Source: Euphorbia lathyris
Lineage: Eukaryota > Streptophyta > Magnoliopsida > Malpighiales > Euphorbiaceae
Length of the DNA stretch: 64,000 bases
Assembly (NCBI RefSeq): GCF_963576675.1
Contig: NC_088911.1
Coordinates: 84,721,256 to 84,785,255 of the forward strand
Direction of reading: 5' to 3'
Each line of letters opens with the position of its first letter. Position 1 is the first letter of the stretch. The notes below the pieces were generated by a model, which saw only the letters and a list, made by a program, of their open reading frames with translations, was not told where the DNA came from and did no database searches. This document shows, piece by piece, positions 1 to 8,658 of the stretch. Both the position numbers and the translations under genes were made by a program.

Positions 1-40
1 TTGTCTGCAAACATATTACTTTACGTTTCCTTTCTCTCAG

Positions 41-486
41 GGCCTGCCACCTCGCAAAGCAAGCTTTTGATGAAGCTATTTCAGAGCTGGATACCTTAAG
101 CGAAGATTCTTACAAGGACAGTACCTTGATCATGCAGCTATTGCGGGACAACCTGACTTTGTGGACTTCTGACATTCCAGAGGATGGAGGTATTTAATAC
201 ATATACTCTCTCATTCGCTTTAGGCAGTAAGAAAATCTCAAGTACCTGCCCTTGTTTGGAACTTATTCTGCATTCGGCTGCTGATCTTTTTTATCTATGA
301 TTTATATATTATTATCATTCTAAACATTTGATTTTGGTTTAGAAGACCAGAAATTGGAAACCTCTGGGAAAGCTGGTGGAGGAGAAGATGCAGAGGTAGG
401 TCATTCTCCACTCCATGCTAAGTGATGTATTTATTTATTGTTCTTACTTGCTCGAATTAGTGAACATGAATTTATTTTTGCAGTGA
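41..486 (+). CDS. 14-3-3 protein, C-terminal exons (gene starts left of window)
   Basis: 14-3-3 proteins are dimeric adaptors that bind phosphoserine or phosphothreonine motifs in the cytosol and nucleus. Three exons are visible: 41-189, 343-395, and a last exon that opens with the stop codon at 484-486. All junctions are GT-AG. The first exon encodes the family's last helices, with [20 protein letters not shown] followed by [12 protein letters not shown]. These carry the conserved Leu and Asn residues of the binding groove. The second exon is an acidic variable tail ending in GGGEDAE, where isoforms differ most. The final intron lies immediately before the stop, so the last exon is entirely untranslated after TGA. 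The upstream exons lie outside the window. The family assignment is very secure; the isoform group is not determined. Confidence 0.95.
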
Positions 487-1020
487 CGCAGAAGCTGATA
501 GGACTTTGTTATTCTTCAATGTGTGGAAGGGAGAAGTATGATTTCCCCTCAACTTTGTACTATTGTTGTTTGAGAGAAGAGCTTAGAGATTTTCTCTTAT
601 GTTGTATCCTTATTGTTGCCTGCTGGTGTTAATCTGTTTCAATCTTAGTATAAATTAGCAGGAAAATTTGGGTTGTTATAGAGGTGTTTGTGATTATTTT
701 GGTTTCTCAAATACTTGCTGTTTATTCTACTCTTGATTAGGTAGATTTGAAACAAAAGAAATTGCCTTTAGTTACTTAATTTAAGTAAGCAATTTTTCAT
801 ACCAGTCGCAATATTGATTCATTCATTGTAATTCTCTTTGGTCTCTGCATCGTGGATCAAATTACCAGAGGAACATGCTCAACTGAAGACATGGTAAATC
901 ATATATAAATATATATAATCCTGTGGGAATTAGTGACATTATTAGCTGTAAACTATGAAGTAGCTAGCTAATTGTTGATTAAATATCAAGATGTAATCAA
1001 TAAGTACTTTCTTACTTCCA
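487..1020 (+). other. 14-3-3 3' untranslated region and intergenic DNA
   Basis: No coding region is visible. The 5' part is presumably the 14-3-3 3' UTR. It is AT-rich and I could not pinpoint a polyadenylation signal. The stretch ends where LINE-like coding similarity begins. Confidence 0.6.
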
Positions 1021-1443
1021 ATCTCACTCTGCGAGGAGCTTCAATATATTATGAACTCGTTCTGGTGGGATTCTAAGCCAAATGGCTTGCGGAAGATTAA
1101 TTGGGCCTCTTGAGAGAGGTTGTGATAGAAAAGAGAATGATGGTTTAGGTTTTCATCACTTGTATTCTTTTAATATTGCCTTGCTTGGCAAATATGTCTG
1201 GAAACTCATTATCAACCCAAATGCTCTATCTAGTTGAATCATCAAAGCTAAATGTTATTAGAGAGGGAATGTTCTAACGGCAAGCTTAGGTAATAATCCT
1301 AGCCAAAGCTAAATATTATCAGAGAGGGAATGTTCTAACGACTAGTTTAGGTAATAATCCTAGCCAAACTTGAAGAAGAGGCATTTGGAATGCGATTTCC
1401 TATTTTTGGGATAAAGTTCAAAAATACTCTTAAGATAGATAGT
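1021..1443 (+). pseudogene. Degenerate LINE (non-LTR retrotransposon) fragment
   Basis: Conceptual translation with several frame changes gives the region after the reverse transcriptase of plant L1-type LINEs. Recognisable pieces are NSFWWDS, KINWAS, ENDGLGFHHLYSFNIALLGK and YVWKLI, followed by NPNALS. These match the usual pattern FWWG, KIHWVSW, GGLGFRDLEAFNLALLAKQ, WRLL and NP. The RT catalytic core and the 3' tail are absent. In-frame stops and frameshifts show it is dead. It contains a 61-bp tandem duplication, listed separately. I assign it by motif order only. Confidence 0.75.
1244..1365 (+). repeat. 61-bp tandem duplication inside the LINE remnant
   Basis: Two adjacent 61-bp copies (1244-1304 and 1305-1365) differ at only a few positions. 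Both contain GAGAGGGAATGTTCTAACG and GGTAATAATCCTAGCC. It is probably a local duplication that arose after the LINE insertion. Confidence 0.9.
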
Positions 1444-2101
1444 CAAGAGCAATAATACTATTAAGGTCTAAAATGATATTAAGGGGTTGACATATTTATC
1501 CAATTTTATCCATACTAATAGTTCTCTCTTACATTGTTAAAGATCGGATTGTGGATAAAAGAAGTGAATCGCCATTGCTAGACCCATCATTAAAAAATCT
1601 GTGATTTTTCTACTTGATGAAGCAACGAGTGCTATTGACTCCGAATTCGAAACACTTGTCTAAAATGCTCTTGATCAAGCCTCAATAGGAGAACTATATT
1701 GGTATGTACTAGTCAATTGATTCTTTTAACATGATCACTTACAATAGTTCATTCAAAATTGTACACATAAACAGACCTTATGGCAGTGCTTAACAATGTA
1801 AACATGATCAAGATACGTTCACACAATGAGCACAAGAAGATCAAGTCCAACTATGTTTCCTAACTCCCCTATACCAGTTTTCGAATCTAAAAAATATGCA
1901 ACATCTCACCGTAAGCCTTCCTTTGCTCGACTTCTCTCTTTGAATGCTCCCAAATGAAAACAATGTCTTCTTGGAAGTCTCTCAGCTGCCCTATCTGGTG
2001 TTGTGCCTGCTTATGCCTTTTTAACAGAAACTTTAAAGGTATAAAAGAGAGATTTGTTAGTATGGGTAAAATTTGAAACCTTAGGAGTATTATTGCTCTT
2101 G
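1444..2101. mobile_element. Inverted-repeat element carrying ABC transporter gene pieces
   Basis: The left arm begins at 1444 with CAAGAGCAATAATACT. The reverse complement of the right arm, ending at 2101, begins with the same 16 bases. Homology continues inward through AAGGT, then, after about 30 bases found only in the left arm, through CAATTTTATCCATACTAA and TCTCTCTT (right-arm version CAAATTTTACCCATACTAA). Between the arms lie the ABCB pieces listed next. The layout resembles a Pack-type non-autonomous DNA transposon that captured part of a host gene. No clear TSD is visible. G's integrase resumes at about 2110 on the right only, so the left flank is not G. It could instead be a rearranged ABCB pseudogene that acquired two copies of a short repeat. 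Confidence 0.6.
1568..2035 (+). pseudogene. ABCB (MDR/P-glycoprotein-type) transporter fragment
   Basis: ABCB proteins are ATP-driven plasma-membrane exporters. At 1568-1704 the translation reads IAIARPIIKKSVIFLLDEAT followed by SAIDSEFETLV. This is the Walker B (FLLDE) and D-loop region of the first nucleotide-binding domain. A stop interrupts it, then NALDQASIG follows. At about 1830-2035 the text resembles the linker and the start of the second membrane domain: [26 protein letters not shown], and [18 protein letters not shown]. The two pieces appear in family order but are separated by non-matching DNA that may derive from an intron. Walker A, the signature motif and the membrane helices are missing. 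It is non-functional. The ABCB family assignment is firm. Confidence 0.8.
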
Positions 2102-2109
2102 GTATGTGT

Positions 2110-2379
2110 AGGTGGCATGCTTTCCCGAACAGAAGCCTAAAAGGGGACATCTTGATATGTGTCTTATAAGTTGTTCGATAAGCCCACAGTGCATCATCTA
2201 ATTTTAGGGACCAGTCTTTTCGTGAGGAATTGACTGTTTTCTCTAAAATTCGCTTGAGCTCCCTGTTTGATAGCTCAACCTGCCCACTTGTTTGGGGATG
2301 ATATGTTGTAGCTATACGATGTGTGACACTGTATCTCTTAAAGAGAGCTTCTCAAACAGTTGGTTGCAAAAATGAGTAC
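2110..2379 (-). pseudogene. G integrase C-terminal fragment, split by element N
   Basis: Minus-strand translation gives the end of the integrase catalytic domain and the conserved block [14 protein letters not shown]. In Athila and related elements this block is normally followed by a [16 protein letters not shown] sequence. The homology stops right after ACHL at about 2110, where the inverted-repeat element starts. The upstream half of the same gene continues at 12124 beyond element N. TSD AGTAC (2375-2379 and 12119-12123) marks the split. Confidence 0.85.
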
Positions 2380-2802
2380 TGATGCATAGCGTGCGGTAGA
2401 GCTCTAAAAATATATATTATGATAAGTGCGTTACGACTATGGATGTGATCTTCCTAAATGCTCTATCTCTACTATACGCCACTACTTCGGGGCAAGTGTA
2501 CCCCGTCGTATCAAGTAATAATCAAGTTAAGATCGGGTATCGAATCCACGGGATTTATAACTACAAGTATTAAACGATTCGGTTTTATATGTTATCTAAG
2601 CGGTGAATACTTTGAGTTGATTCGGGGAACAACTACAAACTACTCCTAACTACGGGTGAGACAAATTTATATAACAAAAACTCTACGAAATGATACGGAT
2701 GTCGATAAGTTATAAATATGACAAACAATGACTCCAAATATATATACGGTTAATGATTTACTCTTGCAATGACGACTACGTGTAGTGTGACCGACCCGTG
2801 AA

Positions 2803-3122
2803 GTACTTAGACTACGTGGTTCCTAGTGTTTGTTCAATGTTGAGTTAAATTATTTATAAGACACAAAGATTAAAAGGCACAAAGCCCAATACGGAAGTCA
2901 AAGCCCAAGTCAAACAGTTTAAGACAACTCGGCCCGCGTATGTCAAAACGTTGTCGTTATGTACAAAACGCAGCTCAGCGAAAGAAGGATCTAGAAGATC
3001 CTCGTGGAACAACTTCGGGACGAAGCTGCTGAGTTGATTCGACAAACAGTACAAGACAGCAGTTGAGCAAGAACAACTTCCAGACAAAGTGTTTCCACTT
3101 TGGGTAAAGTTCAGAAGACAAA
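2803..3122. other. 320-bp segment present in only one LTR of N
   Basis: In the right LTR, the sequence GACCGACCCGTGAAG joins directly to GCGTGTCTAATGC. Here the two are separated by about 320 bp. The segment has no TG/CA ends and no long TSD. AAG precedes it and also ends it, which fits a deletion from the other LTR through three bases of microhomology. An insertion here is the alternative. I did not recognise its content. Confidence 0.75.
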
Positions 3123-3771
3123 GCGTGTCTAATGCTTGAGACCAGAAATTAGGGCCCGTAAGTTTCGTGGTTTGTCAATTCCTACGGTTTCCGGAGCGTC
3201 ACTTCCGGTAAGGCAACACCTATATGAATCCCTAAAGATAGCCCGAATGGCATCGGAAATCGCGTTCTCCTACACAATAATCAATTACGAGTATCAAAAC
3301 AAGTAGCAAATATCATCACATATATAGAAAAAGAGATTATGAATCATAAATTATAAATATGGAGAATGTAAATATGAAATACAACCAAGCCTAGTACATA
3401 GGAAGAGTAAAAGCTAATTAGCAAGTGAAAAGGGAAGAATCCACCCTCGGAACTAGCTAACCGGACTCAAGGTCGTCTCTTAGGGCTTGGAGGTGGAGCT
3501 TTCGAGCTTGGTGAACGGAGATGGAACGGAACTTTGACGGAATGCCGGAATCAACGAACAAGCTCTTAAGATGATAGAGTTTTGCTATGTAAAATAAAAT
3601 CTAAAACTAAGAAACAAGAACTTAATCTATAGCAAGAATTGTATATATATGAAAAAGCTTGCTAAATGAGTGCTAGTCACTCCTATTTATACACATCAAG
3701 CTAGGGGTAGAATTGTAATTTCACAAGATACAAGCATGGAGGAACATGATTTTCTGCAGATTTCCCATGAC

Positions 3772-4194
3772 ACGCCTCGCGTATGGTGGCGTACGCCCCA
3801 CGTATTTGCCCATTCCGTCAGAAATCTCCTGCATGTGGTACGCCTCGCGTGGTTGAGCTTCTGAGATTTTATTGCTTGAATTAGGTCTTTTACGTCTCAC
3901 GTGGCCTGGGGGACGCCTCGCGTATATGAGTTCCTGGAATTTTATCTTGAAGAACTTCCCATACACGCCCCGCGTATATGGTTGTACGCCCCGCGTATTG
4001 TCAGTTGACTTAGAAGATCCTGCAGTCTGACATTCATGATTGAGACATTATTGCTGATCATTGCTCATACGCCCCGCGTGGAAGGTGGGACGCCCCGCAT
4101 GGCAGTGGGTGAGTTCCACGTGGTGCCTGCGGATTGAGCAATTATTTCTAACAATGTGTTCCACGCCCCGCGTGGAGGGTGATACACCTCGCGT
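3772..4194. repeat. Array of 11-bp palindromes, direct pairs, in N 3' LTR
   Basis: Eleven matches or near-matches to ACGCCCCGCGT start at 3772, 3793, 3840, 3892, 3913, 3965, 3986, 4069, 4090, 4163 and 4184. Except for the singleton at 3840, they form pairs whose starts are 21 bp apart. All have the same orientation (CCC core). The pairs at 3892 and 3965 are exactly 73 bp apart. Each 11-mer is itself a hyphenated palindrome with arms ACGC and GCGT. Confidence 0.95.
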
Positions 4195-4431
4195 ATGTCG
4201 GTTGATTTTTGCTCCTTACTCGTACCTGAAATACAATTCTCGAGAGCCGAGTTAGCTTGACGTTTTTATTTCTAATTTAATAAAAAATAAAGGAAATTAA
4301 CCGAAAGTACGAAATTTATTTTTATTTCGTTATTTTATTAAAACATTCTATTTTTGCAATTAAACTTATTTATTTCATCTAAAATTAAACCGTAAATCAC
4401 GCTAAAAGATAGGGACGAAATGCCCCTATCA

Positions 4432-5914
4432 AACCTCATTGGACTTTAAAGTTTTACTTGTCCTCAAGTAAAAGAAATCGAAAGACAATGGATTGAGATT
4501 ATTAAGAAACAAACTGTCGGTTGGTTTTACCAAGTGCGTGATTCCGAAGCTAAAGTTTTATGCGAAGTTTTCAGCAAGTACCTACGCAAACAAATGAGTG
4601 ACCAAAACTTGTTTGAGACCTCCATGATCAAATTTAATAGGCAATATTAACGGGGGTCGATTATCTTTTGAGAACCCGATAGCACCTCACCAAGGGATTT
4701 CACTCTTACACTTAAATTTTGGTGGGTCGGTGTTTTTGCACTCTCCTTTACGCTTACTCGAAGTCACTTTGAGTTTGCATTTTCATCCGGGTTTTTCCTC
4801 CTATGTTATGGTCTAGGCAATATTAAAAATGAACTCGGAGGGGGGTTGTAATGTGGGTGGCTTTTTAGTGGTCAATTTTTGGAAACTCGAGTTCAAACAC
4901 CATTTTGATGATCGCACCGTGTTTTTATTTTGGCCTTAGTAAGTTCGTAAAATATAACTCGAAATTGCTCGGGTGGAGCTTGAGAATGCCTTTTGCTTTT
5001 TATTGTGTTTTTCTTTTTCTTTTTGTTTTGAGAGCGGCACAAAAACGATTTCGAAAGCTTATGGTGCTTACTTATCAAGGCCTTGGCTTGTTTCGGGTAA
5101 ATCATGTGCGATTTGATTTTATTGGTATTTAAACAAGAGGAAAAAGGGTTAATTGTTAAAAGGGTATTAACAACAAAAAGTCGGTTAATAGGCTCGAGGG
5201 GGTTTCCTAGAGTTTAATGAAAACGAGAAAAATAAGTTAAGAAAAGAATTAACCTAAGTGGGTTTGTTTTATCATCTATTGCCATTTATACCAAAATAAG
5301 TGTACTTAACCCGGTATTAGGTGCAAACTCTATGAGTTGAGTGAAGTCAAAGCTCTCGAAAAAATTGTGAAAGAAATAGAGTTCTCGTACGAACTCTTTT
5401 AGGCTCAAAAATATCTCACAAAATTTCAGGTTAAATTGTGTACGTTCAAGTTCTCGTCATATTTTCAACTATCCCGTTTTTATTGCCTTTTTAAATTTCA
5501 TTATAGAGATAACCTTTGGGTTAGGACTCAATGCTTTTGTTTAGTACGAACCTAGGCTTTGCATAAATTCTATAACTTCAGAATCAAGACTAAAATTTCT
5601 TAATCAAACCGATCCTTTGTGTTAACGTCTTTTCATTTAAGAACAAATAATGGAACTTTTAATAAATTTCCGAGGGGGGTTAGTGTGTCGGAAAAATTTT
5701 AAGAATCAATAAATTAGTTTAATTATTTTGTTGTTTATTTGATTTTTATTTTTGTTTTTGTTAGTGCAAAACAAACGGTGAGTGCGGGGTTGCACGACCT
5801 TCCGTGTTATTAAAATGACGTCTATTCCAAGGACGTCGTAAAAGAAAGGAAAAAACAAAAACAAAAACAAAAATAAAGATGGAATTTAAAAAGGACCCTT
5901 GAAGGTCAGGTCCT
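4432..5914 (-). other. Gene-free 3' internal region of element N
   Basis: No coding similarity is visible. Short open frames occur on both strands by chance. Next to the LTR, at 4457-4468, is CTTGTCCTCAAG (minus strand CTTGAGGACAAG). The same motif recurs at equivalent positions in E (about 27307-27318 and 37507-37518), so it may be a conserved 3' element of these Athila-type families. The polypurine tract expected at 4432 is weak. Confidence 0.6.
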
Positions 5915-6092
5915 ACGCGAGGCGTGCCCAGGGGGGCGCCCCGCGTAAGAGATGCGTTTTAAGTGTATTTTGGCCAGAGACTCAGATACGCGGGGCGCAC
6001 TAAGAGGGGCGCCCCGCGTGTTCCGAGCTCTGGGCCAGTTATATGGGAAAACGGCGGGGCACGCGGGGCGTAGAATGGGGTACGCCCCGCGT
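5915..6092. repeat. 73-bp periodic palindrome pairs, cluster 1 of element N
   Basis: Three convergent pairs start at 5915/5936, 5988/6009 and 6061/6082. Each has a GGG-core 11-mer (ACGCGGGGCGT or a variant), 10 bp, then a CCC-core 11-mer (ACGCCCCGCGT or a variant). Pair starts are exactly 73 bp apart. Each pair could fold into an 11-bp stem with a 10-nt loop. The 41-bp spacers are diverged but partly alike. Confidence 0.95.
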
Positions 6093-6326
6093 GAAGATTA
6101 TTAAATGATGCATAGACAGAGAAAAATGAACACAAAAAAATGAAATAAACAAAACGAAACATAAAGGAAAATCATAAATATATTAAAATAAAAAAGAAAG
6201 TACAATAGAAACACAAAAAGATAACAAAAACAACAAAAGAATCACACAAAACAAAACGAACTAAGAACATAAACACGAAAAGAGAAAACACAAAACAAAG
6301 GAAAACATAAAACAAAGAAAGGGAAA

Positions 6327-7591
6327 CTAGGGTGGAGGCGGAGGAGGATTCCCGTTGATGTTGAAATATGTGAAGAACGCGTTGGTGAAGGCGTCAAAAT
6401 TAGCCCGATCCTCACGCCGTTGGGCCGCGATGGAATCGAAGCGAGTGGTGAAGGTGGAATGGTCCATGAGGCGATTAGCCTCAAGGGTGTCGAAGCGTGT
6501 GGTGAGAGTGGCGTTGAGGTTGGCGAATTGAGAATCGTAGTGGGCACGATCTTGACGTTGTTGGCCTTCCAAGGCGTCCAACCGGGCATATATGGAGTTA
6601 AAGTCATGGATGGGCGGTGGGCTAAAGTTTAGGCCCATGTCCGAGTCCGATCCCTCGTCCTCGTCTTCTTGGGGTTGGGCTGCCCCCAAACTCTCACCCG
6701 GGCCGGAGGTAGGGCGCTTGAGTGATTTGAAGGCATTTTTGTCCAAGGGTCGCGGCTCCAAGCTGGGAAGGCGGTCAAGGGTAGCTTCGCCAAGAGCGGA
6801 GGTGGCGAAGATGGTGATGAGATGGCCCAAACCGAGTTTGCCATGTTTTTGGGTAGGCATGTGGTGGAGTTGGACGGCCATGAGGTAGGAAAGATCGTAG
6901 GTGAGGCCGTTTGCACAACAATAGAGGGCCAAAAGCTCGTGCTTATTGACCTTAGTGGACTCGGACTTCCCCGAGAAGTAGAAGGAGATGAAGCGGTGGA
7001 GAAGTTGGAGGATTGGATCGCGGATGCATGCCGGGCGGAGGTTGGAGACATCATAATCATCGGACCCGGTGATGGAGGTCCAAAAATCATGAGGGGAGAC
7101 ACCCTCGGGCCAATGTGCTATCCCGTCCTCCGCTTGACGGGTGAAATGGTTGTGGAGCCATTGTGTGTCGATGGAGAAAGGGTGGTTGTGAAGGCGGAAG
7201 TTGAAGAGGGCGGCTCCGGGAACATTATTAGATTCTAGGGTGGTGTAGAACTCCACGACCAACAAAGAATAGACGTGGTGGGCGTGCCTGATAGTGATCG
7301 AGCCAATTTAGAGCGCGGACGCGGGCCTCGAAAGCACCGCCAACATCGTAGCGATCAAGAACACTACGTTCGATGTACGGGAGTTCCATTATATGGGCAG
7401 CGGAGAGTGTTTGGTAGGATTGGGCTTCTTCTTCGGTGAGAAGATGGAAAGGAGCCCGATATTATCGGGTGAGTGGCGGTGTTCCTTCTCGTTCGGGGGG
7501 GTGGTGGTGATTGGCGTGGTTGGGAACGAGAAGTACGGGCCCGAGTGGACCGCGGGGGGCGCATGTCGGCAACATGCTTGCGTCTTGCCAT
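6327..7591 (-). pseudogene. Athila ORF1-type protein gene in element N
   Basis: This gene type lies outside gag-pol in Athila elements; its molecular role is not established. I place the start at 7591 (MARRKHVADMRPPRSTRART). The region then passes through two frame changes: EEAQSYQTLSAAHIMELPY and RVRALNWLDHYQA in one frame, then HHVYSLLVVEFYTTLESNN onward in a clean frame to the stop at 6327. The conserved core contains FNFRLHNHPFSID, the pattern HELLALYCCANGL and GHLITIFATSALGEA. A C-terminal section has repeated FDSIAAQRREDRA-like segments, probably a coiled coil, and ends in a proline run. Two frameshifts make it non-functional as it stands. It lies between palindrome clusters 1 and 2. 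Confidence 0.8.
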
Positions 7592-7732
7592 GGTGTTAGT
7601 GAGGGATTGAGAGAGAGTGTACGAAGAGTGTGGGGAGTAAGGTTGAGTTGTGGGGGAGAAGAAGGAAAAAGGGAGGAGTATATATAGGGGAGGAGTGGGG
7701 AATCCAAGTAAAACTCGGATTCTCAGAGGGGT

Positions 7733-7909
7733 ACGCGATGCGTGAAGAGGCCAAGCCACGCGTATCCCACCTCCTGCTCATTATTTGACACAAAAACGTC
7801 ACGGCACGCGGGGCATGCGGGGAAGCACGGCTCGCGTATCGCACCTCCTGGCCATAAATTGGTGGGAAAAAGGCGAGCACGCGGGTCTAAATGGGGGTAC
7901 GCCCCGCGT
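7733..7909. repeat. 73-bp periodic palindrome pairs, cluster 2 of element N
   Basis: Three convergent pairs start at 7733/7754, 7806/7827 and 7879/7899. Pair starts are exactly 73 bp apart. The pairs are more decayed than in cluster 1, for example ACGCGATGCGT, ACGGCTCGCGT and ACGCGGGTCTA. The spacer before 7879 (TGGCCATAAATTGGTGGGAA) resembles that before 6061 (GGGCCAGTTATATGGGAA), so whole 73-bp units are homologous. Confidence 0.9.
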
Positions 7910-8227
7910 GGAGGACAGAAGTGGAAGCATTATTTTTCGGTTTTAAGGGAGTTTTTTTTTTAATTTTTATGAATTTTAATTGGTGGATTTTGAATATTTA
8001 ATGATTTTATGATTTTTAAAGTGTAATTAAGATGGTGGTTAAAGGGAAATTAATGTGGAGGGAAGTTTAAGAAGTTTGAATTTGAAAAGGTGAAGGGTGT
8101 GATTGGAGGGAAGAAGAGGTGGAGTGGAGAAGTGGGAAAGATTTTTGGGGAAGAGGAGAGAGTGATGGGAAAGGTGGAAGGAGAGAAGGCTGCCATGGGG
8201 AGTTGCAATTCGCAACTCCCACAGGAT

Positions 8228-8412
8228 ACGCGGGGCGTGCCCTAGGGGGTGCCCTGCGTGTCCATACACGTGGCTTTTATTTAGCGGAAGTCCCAACGGT
8301 TAAAGGTACGCGGGGCGTGGTGAGATAGACGCCCCGCGTAGCATGTTTTTAATTACGAAAATGGGGACAGACACGCAGGTACGCGGGGCGTACTAGTGGA
8401 TACGCTCCGCGT
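8228..8412. repeat. 73-bp periodic palindrome pairs, cluster 3 of element N
   Basis: Three convergent pairs start at 8228/8249, 8308/8329 and 8381/8402. Spacing between pairs is 80 and 73 bp. The cluster lies between the end of gag and the start of the ORF1-type gene. Because 73 is not a multiple of three and the spacers contain stops, the array is not a protein repeat. Confidence 0.95.
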
Positions 8413-8658
8413 AGGAATTTTTGGATATTAATGGGATTTGGTTTTCTTTTGATTTTTGAAATGGGAGAAAACAAAAATAAATGAAAAGAAAAAAAACTAA
8501 AAATAATATAAAAGAGAGAAATATAAAAACGAATGAAAATAAAAAATAAATAAAAATAAGGTGAAAAACGGTTATGATACATATAAACAAGGGGTTTGAG
8601 AAATTCAAACCGATGCTACGTTTAGAGTCGGAGTAGCTCGACTTTCTCATGCGGCGGC

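Larger units (their letters stand above)
2380..4431 (-). repeat. 3' LTR of element N
   Basis: This LTR is bounded by TG and CA and is about 2.05 kb long. It aligns with 10341-12118 across its length except for two size differences. One is a 320-bp stretch present only here (2803-3122). The other is about 57 bp missing here near 3838, where the partner LTR has one more palindrome pair. It carries the paired GC-rich motifs at 3772-4194. Confidence 0.9.

Noticed and set aside
1887..2150. Single 87-residue minus-strand protein starting [14 protein letters not shown]
   Set aside because: Only the first part is G integrase. The rest is the antisense of the ABCB fragment, so it is a chance fusion across an element border.
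4893..5132. Overlapping ORFs on both strands of about 70 residues
   Set aside because: They lie in low-complexity A/T-rich non-coding sequence of N, with no motif or start context.
6420..7238. Plus-strand open frames opposite the ORF1-type gene of N
   Set aside because: They are mirror frames of the GC-rich minus-strand gene. Their translations match no family, while the minus strand shows ORF1-type motifs.
5915..8412. CRISPR-like array from regular palindromic repeats
   Set aside because: The genome is a plant nuclear one. Repeats are in pairs, the spacers are homologous and decaying, and no cas genes exist. The array belongs to a retrotransposon.
8349..8650. Minus-strand ORFs with VRPAYLRVC-like peptides
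   Set aside because: The recurring peptide is only the translated 11-bp palindrome in changing frames; there is no conserved protein.
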